Below are positions 32,859 to 38,309 of a stretch of DNA of 38,309 nucleotides, in pieces (position 1 is the stretch's first letter; every line of letters starts with the position of its first letter). The notes beneath the pieces are model-generated. The model was not told the DNA's origin. It did not search any database and saw only the letters and a list, made by a program, of their open reading frames with translations. The position numbers were made by a program, and so were the translations under genes. Source of the stretch: Pseudonocardia sp. TRM90224 (GTDB taxonomy: Bacteria > Actinomycetota > Actinomycetes > Mycobacteriales > Pseudonocardiaceae); the NCBI RefSeq assembly GCF_021245725.1, contig NZ_JAJGSX010000059.1:1-38309 (forward strand). Reading direction: 5' to 3'.

Positions 32859-33994
32859 GAAGCCATCCCTTTGCTCAGGATCTCGAGCTGGATCTCGTCG
32901 GTGCCGCCGCCGATGCGCAGGATCCGCGCGTCGCGGTAGTGCCGCGCGACCGGCGACTCCTCGACGAACCCGGCCCCGCCGAAGAGCTGCACGGCGTCGT
33001 CGACGATGCGGTTGGCGGCGATCGCGGCGGCGTACTTGGCGCGTGCGACCGAGCGCAGCGCCTCGGGATGCCCGGCGTCGAGACGCGCGGCGGCCTGGTG
33101 GGTGAGCAGGCGCGCGGCCTCCAGCTCGACCTCCATGGCCGCAAGCCGGTGCCGCACCGTCTGCAAGTGCGCGAGCGGGGCGCCGAACGCCGCGCGGTCG
33201 CGGACGTGGGCGCGGGCCAGTCCGAGGCACTCCGCGGCGTGCCCGAGGCCCATCGCGGCGAGCGCGACCCGTTCGAGCTGGAAGCCCTCCATGATCTGGT
33301 GGAAGCCACGGCCCTCGGTGCCGAGCACGGCGTCGGCCGCCACCTCGACGCCGTCGAGCAGCACTTCACGCGTGTCGGAGGCGTGCCAGCCCATCTTCGC
33401 GAGCGGCTTGCCGTACGAGAGGCCGGGCGTGTCGCGCTCGACGACGAACAAGGTGATGCCGCCGTGACCAGCGGGTCCGGTGCGCGCGGCGACGATCAGC
33501 ACGTCGGCCAGCCCGGCGTTCGTGATGAACATCTTGCGGCCGTCGAGCACCCAGCCGTCGCCGGTCCGTCGCGCGGTGCTGGTGATGCCGGCGACGTCCG
33601 AGCCCGTACCCGGCTCGGTCACCGCGATCGCCGCCACGGCTCGACCCTCTGCGAGCGGGGCGAGCCAGCGCCGCTTCTGCTCGGGCGAGCCGGAGCGGAC
33701 GAGGTGCGGGCCGGCCATGTAGGCGCTGACCAGCGCGGTCACCGCGATCCCGCCGCTGGCCCGCGCCAGCTCCTCGGAGAGCACCGCGACCGCCAACGCG
33801 TCGCCGCCGGATCCGCCGAACTCCTCCGGCGTCACCAGCCCGAGCAGGCTCGCCGCCCCGAGCTCCTTCCAGAGCTGCGCCGGGAACGTGCCCGACGCCT
33901 CGGCGTCCGCGACCAGCGGCCGCACCGCACGATCGGTGAACGCCCGGCACGCATCGCGGAAGTCGGCGTGCTCCTCGTCGAGCTCCCAGCTCAC
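32855..33994 (-). CDS. Acyl-CoA dehydrogenase, isovaleryl-CoA dehydrogenase-type active site
   Basis: 379 residues from GTG 33994 (MSWELDEEHADF), preceded by GGAGGAG; a longer frame to 34060 would cross the operator. FAD/substrate motifs AAIAVTEPGTGSDVAGI (122-137), KMFITNAG (154-161), and RDARILRIGGGTDEIQ (354-369). The common catalytic Glu near the C-terminus (xEGT) is Gly here (IGGGT, residue 363), and a Glu occurs at 241 in FQLERVALA, the location used by isovaleryl-CoA dehydrogenase. This supports a branched short-chain substrate. First gene of the catabolic operon. Confidence 0.9.
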   Translation of the reverse strand: MSWELDEEHADFRDACRAFTDRAVRPLVADAEASGTFPAQLWKELGAASLLGLVTPEEFGGSGGDALAVAVLSEELARASGGIAVTALVSAYMAGPHLVRSGSPEQKRRWLAPLAEGRAVAAIAVTEPGTGSDVAGITSTARRTGDGWVLDGRKMFITNAGLADVLIVAARTGPAGHGGITLFVVERDTPGLSYGKPLAKMGWHASDTREVLLDGVEVAADAVLGTEGRGFHQIMEGFQLERVALAAMGLGHAAECLGLARAHVRDRAAFGAPLAHLQTVRHRLAAMEVELEAARLLTHQAAARLDAGHPEALRSVARAKYAAAIAANRIVDDAVQLFGGAGFVEESPVARHYRDARILRIGGGTDEIQLEILSKGMAS

Positions 33995-34011
33995 CTGCTC
34001 CTCCAGAAAGT

Positions 34012-34043
34012 CGACCGCCCGGTCGGTCGAACTTTGACCGGCG
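34012..34043. promoter_or_regulatory. TetR-type operator in the catabolic operon/TetR intergenic region
   Basis: CGACCG-CC-CGGTCG (34012-34025) is a 6-2-6 inverted repeat. A second overlapping pair, CGGTC and GACCG, lies 7 bases apart just beyond it. The sites fall between the dehydrogenase start (33994) and the divergent TetR gene (34114). Confidence 0.55.
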
Positions 34044-34113
34044 CGGACGCTCCGTGTCAACCCACCCCCGCGTTACGGTGGGGTGGCACGGCAACGGGGG
34101 CAAGGAGGCCGAC

Positions 34114-34722
34114 ATGACCGGGACGACGCTGAGCCGCGCCGACACGCGCAGGCTGGGTCTGCTCGCCACAGCGGCCGAGATCTTCAGCAAGCGCGGGTTC
34201 CGCGCCACGTCGATGAAGGAGATCGCGGCGGCCGTCGGGATGTCGAAGCCGACGATCTACCACTACTTCACGAGCAAGGAGGAGCTGCTCGTCCGGCTCT
34301 ACTCCGACGTGCTCGACGAGAGCCTCGATGCGGCACGCGCGACCGTCGCCGCCGCCCCGACCCCACTCGACGCTATCCGCGACCTGATCGCCTCGCGCGT
34401 CGCCTACACCTGCCGCAACCAGGCCCTGCTCAAGGTCTGCTTCGAGGAGGAGCACGAACTGCCCGCCGAGCTGGCCGAGCAGGTGCTGGCCCGCAGGCGG
34501 GCGTTCGAGGACTTCTTCGGCGACGCACTCGCCGCACACCTCGCGGCGCATCCGGACGTCACGCTCAGGATGCCGGGCAAGATCTACGTCAACATGGTCC
34601 TCGGCGCCGTGAACTGGTGCTACAAGTGGTACCGCCCGACCGGACCGTCCACGCCCGAAGAGCTGGGGCGGCAGATGGCGGCGTCGCTCACCGCGACGCT
34701 GGAGGGCCGGCCCACGGCCTGA
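34114..34722 (+). CDS. TetR/AcrR family regulator of the catabolic operon
   Basis: 202 residues. DNA-binding domain at about 9-56 (RRLGLLATAAEIFSKRGFRATSMKEIAAAVGMSKPTIYHYFTSKEELLVRLY), followed by a helical ligand-binding domain with RNQALLKVCFEEEHELPAELAEQVLARRRAFEDFFGDAL and VNMVLGAVNWCYKWYRP. This C-terminal type is common in regulators of acyl-CoA catabolism (TetR_C_33-like, from memory), where acyl-CoAs release the repressor. ATG 34114 has GGAGG at ideal spacing. Divergent from the dehydrogenase and convergent with the ECF41 sigma gene, overlapping it by 35 bases. Confidence 0.9.
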   Translation: MTGTTLSRADTRRLGLLATAAEIFSKRGFRATSMKEIAAAVGMSKPTIYHYFTSKEELLVRLYSDVLDESLDAARATVAAAPTPLDAIRDLIASRVAYTCRNQALLKVCFEEEHELPAELAEQVLARRRAFEDFFGDALAAHLAAHPDVTLRMPGKIYVNMVLGAVNWCYKWYRPTGPSTPEELGRQMAASLTATLEGRPTA

Positions 34723-35587
34723 GCTTCTCCGGGTTGAGCACCGCCCAAATGTGCGTGATCCGGCCGGCGGCGACGTCGAACGCCATGACGTTCACCGGCG
34801 CCCCGTCCTTGTGGAGCACGAGGCCCGGCTGCCCGTTCACCAGCCGCTCCTCGACGGACATGTCGGCCATCCGGTCGGCGATGTCGGCGAAGAACCGCGC
34901 CACGAGCTGGGCGCCGTGCACCGGGTACGGCACGGCGGTGACGATGCCGCCGCCGTCGCCGACCGCAACGACGTCCGGGTCGAGGATGCCGATGAGCGCG
35001 TTGATGTCCTTGGCCGCCCAGGCATGCTTGAAGTCGCTGACGATCCCGGCGTGCGAGGTGGTCGGCACGGCGTCGGCCCGGGCGTCCCGCACACGGTGGC
35101 GTGCGGAGGAGGCCAGCTGGCGGCACGCGGCCGGGGTCCGGCCGACGATCTCCGCCACCTCCGCGAACGGGTAGCGGAACACGTCGTGCAGCACGAAGGC
35201 CACCCGTTCGGCCGGCGTCATCGCGTCGAGGACGACGAGGAACGCCATGCTGATCGACTCGTCGAGGGTCACACGGTCGGCGGGGTCGGCCGGGGCGGCC
35301 ATGGTGTCGTCCGGCAGCGGCTCCGGCACCCACTCGCCGACGTAGCGCTCCCGGCGAGCGCGGGCCGAGCCGAGCATGTCGAGGCAGATCCGGCTCGCGA
35401 CCTTCATCAGCCAGGCGCCGGGGACCTCGACGGCCTCGCGCTGCTGCTCGGACATCCCGTACCAGCGCGCGTAGGTCTCCTGCACGGCGTCCTCTGCGTC
35501 GGCGAGCGAGCCGAGCAGCCGGTACCCGAGCGCGATCAGCTGCCGTCGCTCGCTCATCACCGCGTCGAGGCCGTCGTCGGTGGTCAT
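34688..35587 (-). CDS. sigJ: ECF41-family RNA polymerase sigma factor (SigJ-like)
   Basis: 299 residues. Sigma region 2: RRQLIALGYRLLGSLADAEDAVQETYARWYGM; region 4: LVVLDAMTPAERVAFVLHDVFRYPFAEVAEIVGRTPAACRQLASSARHRV. A SnoaL-like extension follows from about residue 185, carrying the two ECF41 marks: the DGGG motif (VVAVGDGGGIVTA) and an NPDKL-type motif near the end (AVLNPEKLRPW). In ECF41 proteins this extension modulates sigma activity in place of an anti-sigma factor, and the target is usually the neighbouring oxidoreductase or epimerase gene. Divergent from the WrbA-like gene. Confidence 0.88.
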   Translation of the reverse strand: MTTDDGLDAVMSERRQLIALGYRLLGSLADAEDAVQETYARWYGMSEQQREAVEVPGAWLMKVASRICLDMLGSARARRERYVGEWVPEPLPDDTMAAPADPADRVTLDESISMAFLVVLDAMTPAERVAFVLHDVFRYPFAEVAEIVGRTPAACRQLASSARHRVRDARADAVPTTSHAGIVSDFKHAWAAKDINALIGILDPDVVAVGDGGGIVTAVPYPVHGAQLVARFFADIADRMADMSVEERLVNGQPGLVLHKDGAPVNVMAFDVAAGRITHIWAVLNPEKLRPWAGPPASR

Positions 35588-35617
35588 GGTGTCGCCGCCT
35601 CCTCGGTCGCTCCCAGC

Positions 35618-35666
35618 TGTCACTGGTCCGACGAGACAGCGCGCCGAAATGTCAGGCCTGACGTTT
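35618..35666. promoter_or_regulatory. Control region between ECF41 sigma and WrbA-like genes
   Basis: TGTCACT (35618-35624) resembles the TGTCACA -35 reported for ECF41, though no CGTC is found at the expected 16-base distance. A perfect 12-base palindrome GTCAGGCCTGAC (35651-35662) is flanked by AAA and TTT to give a near-perfect 20-base dyad (35647-35666). Confidence 0.4.
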
Positions 35667-35692
35667 CCGGACGCTGTGTCGTCGGAGCTTTC

Positions 35693-36301
35693 GTGGAACC
35701 CGTCAACGCAGCAATCATCTATTACAGCGCCACTGGCAACGTGCACGCGCTGGCCGAAGCCGTCGCCGAAGGTGCGGAGAAGGCCGGGGCGGAGGTACGA
35801 CTGCGCAAGGTCGCGGAGCACGCACCGCAGGCGGTGATCGACGCCAATCCCGCGTGGGCGCGGCACCGCGAGGAGACCGCCGACGTCCCCGTGGCCGCGG
35901 TCGACGACATCGCCTGGGCCGATGTGGTGCTCTTCGGCACCCCGACCCGTTTCGGCACGCCGGCGAGCCAGTTGAAGGCGTTCATGGAGTCCGCCGGCCC
36001 GTTGTGGCGGGAGGGCGGTCTCGCCGACAAGGTCTACTCGGCCTTCATGGCCAGCAGCACCGCGCACGGCGGGCAGGAGGCCACGCTGCTCGCGCTGGGC
36101 CACGTCTTCCACCACTGGGGCGGCATCATCGTGCCCCCCGGCTACACCGATCCGATCCAGTTCCGCACCGGCAACCCGTACGGCACCTCGCACGTCGCAG
36201 GCGGCGGCCCGCCCGCCGACGTCACCCTCGAAGCGGCCCGCTACCAGGCCCGACGTGCCGTCACCACCGCTGCCGCGCTCAAGAAGGGACGTGCCGCATG
36301 A
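35693..36301 (+). CDS. WrbA-like NAD(P)H:quinone oxidoreductase (flavodoxin fold)
   Basis: 202 residues from GTG 35693. FMN phosphate-binding loop IYYSATGNVHALAEAVAEGAE at the N-terminus, ADVVLFGTPTRFGTPASQLKAFMESAGPLW, and SSTAHGGQEATLLALGHVFHHWGGIIVPPGY are typical of WrbA-type enzymes, which reduce quinones by two electrons. It is the first gene divergent from an ECF41 sigma factor, the kind of oxidoreductase commonly under ECF41 control. Its stop overlaps the SnoaL gene. Confidence 0.88.
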   Translation: MEPVNAAIIYYSATGNVHALAEAVAEGAEKAGAEVRLRKVAEHAPQAVIDANPAWARHREETADVPVAAVDDIAWADVVLFGTPTRFGTPASQLKAFMESAGPLWREGGLADKVYSAFMASSTAHGGQEATLLALGHVFHHWGGIIVPPGYTDPIQFRTGNPYGTSHVAGGGPPADVTLEAARYQARRAVTTAAALKKGRAA

Positions 36302-36723
36302 CCACCACCGAAGCCGGAGTGATGGAGCTGCTGGAGGGGCGGGTGGACGCCTGCCGGGCGAAGGACCTCGACCGGCTCATGTCGTACTACTCGCCCGGCA
36401 TCGTCTACTTCGACGTCGTGCCGCCGCTGCAGTTCGCCGGCACCGACGCCGTCCGCCGCAACTTCCGGCGCTGGTTCAATGAGTACGAGGGCCCGATCCT
36501 CCTGCAGACGCACGAGCTGAACATCGCCGCGGGCGACGACGTCGCGTTCGCGTCCATGCTCCATGTGGACGACGGCAGGCGGAACAACGGCATCGAGGGT
36601 GAGGTGTGGATCCGGTCGACGGTGTGCTGCCGGCGCATCGACGGCAAGTGGCTGGTCACGCACGAGCACGTCTCGATCCCGGCAGGCTGGGTCGTTCCGG
36701 AAACGGACGCGCCAACCGGCTGA
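36298..36723 (+). CDS. SnoaL-like/nuclear transport factor 2 family protein
   Basis: 141 residues, NTF2-like cone fold: VMELLEGRVDACRAKDLDRLMSYYSPGIVYFDVVPPLQFAGTDAVRRNFRRWFNEYEGPI, then VAFASMLHVDDGRRNNGIEGEVWIRSTVCCRRIDGKWLVTHEHVSIP. Members are small isomerase- or hydrolase-like enzymes or ligand binders. It is translationally coupled (ATGA) to the WrbA-like gene and presumably shares its ECF41 regulation. Confidence 0.87.
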   Translation: MTTTEAGVMELLEGRVDACRAKDLDRLMSYYSPGIVYFDVVPPLQFAGTDAVRRNFRRWFNEYEGPILLQTHELNIAAGDDVAFASMLHVDDGRRNNGIEGEVWIRSTVCCRRIDGKWLVTHEHVSIPAGWVVPETDAPTG

Positions 36724-36756
36724 TCTTCGGGCCACCCGATCGTGGAGAATCCGGGC

Positions 36757-37557
36757 ATGTCGGAAAGGGATCTGCACACCGACCGTGCGCACGGCGCCCG
36801 CATCTACGACTACATCCTCGGCGGCAAGGACAACTACGCGATGGACCGCGCCGTCGCGGAGGCGTCACTGGAGGTGTGGCCGGCGCTGCGTGTGCACATG
36901 CGGGCGAACCGGACGTTCATGCATCGGGTGGGCCGGTATCTGGCAGCCGAGTGCGGGATCCGGCAGTTCCTCGACATCGGGACGGGCATCCCGACCCAGC
37001 CGAACCTGCACGAGGTGGTGCAGGCGATCGAGCCGGCCAGCCGCGTCGTCTACGCCGACAACGACCCGATCGTGCTCGCCCATGCCCGCGCGTTGATGCG
37101 GAGCACGCCAGAGGGCGCGACGACGTACATCAACGCCGACATGCGCGACCCGAGCGGCATCCTCGGTGCGCCGGAGCTGGCCGAGACGCTCGACCTCTCG
37201 GAGCCGGTCGCCCTGCTCGTCATCGCGATGGTGCACTTCATCGAGGACGACGACGAAGCGCTGCGGGTGGTGCGGGAGGTCGTCGACGCCCTGCCGTCGG
37301 GCAGCTACTTCGCCGCCTCCATCGCCACCGGCGACTTCGCCCCTGAACCGCTCGCCCGCGTGCAGGCCCAGTACCGCGCCCACGGCGAAACTCTGACGTT
37401 CCGCACGAAAGCGCAGGCCGAAAGGTTCTTCGACGGCCTGGAGCTGGTCGAGCCGGGTGTCGTGCAGATCCACAAGTGGCATCCGGATCCGAACGAGCTG
37501 CGCACAATCGACGACGCCGACATCGCACTCTACGGCGGCATCGCACGCAAACCCTGA
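36757..37557 (+). CDS. SAM-dependent methyltransferase, DUF574 family
   Basis: 266 residues. It opens with DRAHGARIYDYILGGKDNYAMDRAVAE, diagnostic of this actinobacterial family. SAM-binding region is IRQFLDIGTGIPTQPNLHEVVQAIEPASRVVYADNDPIVLAHARAL; then YINADMRDPSGIL, LLVIAMVHFIEDDDEA, and a C-terminal FFDGLELVEPGVVQIHKWHP. These genes occur in many paralogues per genome; substrates are unknown. ATG 36757 (MSERDLHTDRAHG) is preferred over GTG 36742. Its last 28 bases overlap the convergent HNH gene. Confidence 0.9.
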   Translation: MSERDLHTDRAHGARIYDYILGGKDNYAMDRAVAEASLEVWPALRVHMRANRTFMHRVGRYLAAECGIRQFLDIGTGIPTQPNLHEVVQAIEPASRVVYADNDPIVLAHARALMRSTPEGATTYINADMRDPSGILGAPELAETLDLSEPVALLVIAMVHFIEDDDEALRVVREVVDALPSGSYFAASIATGDFAPEPLARVQAQYRAHGETLTFRTKAQAERFFDGLELVEPGVVQIHKWHPDPNELRTIDDADIALYGGIARKP

Positions 37558-38309
37558 CCGACGGGACTTCGCCGTGGGACCTGGTCCGGGTCCACCCATC
37601 GGGGCGGAATGAACTCCGGTAGCCCATCCACCATCCGTACGATCCATTCGGTGGCATGGATTTCCCGGTGATGCATTTTGCACAGCATCACCAGATTGTT
37701 GATTTCAGTGGGACCGCCGTTCTGCCATTCAACAATATGGTGGATGTCGCACCAACTCGCCGGGCGGCCACATCTCGCGCATCCCCGGTCACGGGCAGCG
37801 ACTGCGCGTCGCATTCCGTCGGGGATGACGCGGTTTGCGCGGCCGATGTCGAGGGGTTGGCTGTCGCCGTTCATGACGATGGGGATGACCCTAGCGTTGC
37901 AGGCGAGCAGTCGCAGATCCTTGGCGGTGATAGTGCCGCCGAAGTCGAGGATCGCGGTGCGGACCCGGTTCTCCAGCTCTGCGAGGGGGATGTGCACGTT
38001 GAGGTGCGGGCGGTGCCCGCCGGCGTGGGGGACATTGCCGTGGTCGAGCACGTAGCCACAAACATCAGCGAGTGCTTCAGCTTGGCGTTGCCCGGCGGTG
38101 CGCTGGTCATCCGCGCCAGCCGGCTTCGACTTCGCGTCGATCAACGTCGCGATGGTGGCGAACAGGACCGCGTTGTCGAACCGGCCCTTGATCGTCCCAC
38201 CGGCCCGGTCCGGGTGGCGGGTGATGGTCAGTTCGTTGACCTCGGACTCTGGTCCGTCGTCGGGTTCGGGCGTGTCACGCGAACGGTGTAAGCCGCGGGT
38301 GGACCAAGA
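37530..38309 (-). CDS. HNH endonuclease, DUF222/13E12 repeat family, 5'-truncated by window edge
   Basis: 259 visible residues, inverted copy of 1-765 with many scattered substitutions. HNH module: RCGRPASWCDIHHIVEWQNGGPTEINNLVMLCKMHHREIH. The C-terminus is longer than in the left copy (PRRSPVGQGLRAMPP) and overlaps the methyltransferase gene by 28 bases. The divergence of the two copies is mostly synonymous at the HNH module, which suggests that both are or were under selection. The N-terminus lies outside the window. Confidence 0.88.
   Translation of the reverse strand, partial: SWSTRGLHRSRDTPEPDDGPESEVNELTITRHPDRAGGTIKGRFDNAVLFATIATLIDAKSKPAGADDQRTAGQRQAEALADVCGYVLDHGNVPHAGGHRPHLNVHIPLAELENRVRTAILDFGGTITAKDLRLLACNARVIPIVMNGDSQPLDIGRANRVIPDGMRRAVAARDRGCARCGRPASWCDIHHIVEWQNGGPTEINNLVMLCKMHHREIHATEWIVRMVDGLPEFIPPRWVDPDQVPRRSPVGQGLRAMPP
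38233..38309. repeat. 77-bp perfect inverted repeat, right copy
   Basis: Exact reverse complement of bases 1-77; the mismatch at the next base ends the identity. Lies inside the truncated HNH gene. Confidence 0.9.

Noticed and set aside
37656..38291. 211-codon plus-strand frame opposite the right HNH gene, with a similar minus-strand frame opposite the left HNH gene at 19-654
   Set aside because: Both are antisense shadows that look conserved only because the two HNH copies are homologous.
1..38309. Whole window as a transposon or integrative element bounded by inverted repeats
   Set aside because: The repeats are internal parts of HNH genes; there is no transposase, integrase or target duplication, and the content is ordinary chromosomal metabolism.

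Overview
This 38.3-kb window is very GC-rich, with short intergenic gaps, many GTG starts and frequent 4-bp ATGA/GTGA gene overlaps. With DUF222/HNH (13E12-type) endonuclease genes, F420-dependent LLM-class oxidoreductases, ECF41-type and SnoaL-tailed sigma factors and a DUF574-type methyltransferase, it points to an actinobacterium, probably of the Pseudonocardiaceae (inference). The two ends are inverted copies of the C-terminal part of a DUF222/HNH gene. The outermost 77 bases are perfectly reverse-complementary and then diverge, which looks like a contig cut at a genomic repeat by a k=77 assembly graph rather than like a mobile element.

Layout. 1-765: truncated HNH gene. 746-4003: MFS exporter broken by a one-base frameshift, a cytochrome P450 and a divergent TetR regulator. 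3987-5174: ARMT1/DUF89-type phosphatase. 5262-5941: RelE/HigB-XRE toxin-antitoxin pair, possibly leaderless. 5942-7334: a helicase-like N-terminal scrap and two small conserved genes. 7393-8694: MHS-type transporter. 8713-13460: a minus-strand formate dehydrogenase operon. Its catalytic subunit reads through an in-frame UGA (residue 83, selenocysteine) followed by a clear bacterial SECIS hairpin. The iron-sulfur N-terminal half of the usual alpha subunit, including the Fe4S4 domain, is a separate downstream gene, on the other side of a NuoE-NuoF fusion. This is the most notable system in the window.

13552-16286: LacI regulator with two LacI-type operators bracketing a divergent promoter, a sugar isomerase with an apparent internal deletion and a Gfo/Idh/MocA dehydrogenase. 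16332-18756: methyltransferase, 3-oxoadipate enol-lactonase and divergent LysR regulator. 18757-20291: a 22-bp perfect hairpin, a six-cysteine 70-residue protein and an ECF sigma factor with a SnoaL domain. 20293-33994: a long, tightly coupled minus-strand catabolic operon (isovaleryl-CoA-dehydrogenase-type enzyme, acyl-CoA carboxylase beta and alpha, two acyl-CoA synthetases, crotonase, two MaoC hydratases, MHS transporter, CitE-like lyase, LLM oxidoreductases). It is controlled by a divergent TetR gene with a palindromic operator. The gene set recalls the mycobacterial leucine/itaconate locus (citE-maoC-fadE19-accA1-accD1), so uptake and breakdown of a short branched carboxylic acid through an (R)-3-hydroxyacyl-CoA lyase step is the best guess.

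34688-36723: ECF41 sigma factor divergent from a WrbA-type flavoprotein and a SnoaL protein. 36757-37557: DUF574-type methyltransferase. 37530-38309: the second truncated HNH gene. No tRNA, rRNA, CRISPR array, integrase or transposase was seen, and no gene-free stretch exceeds 300 bases.
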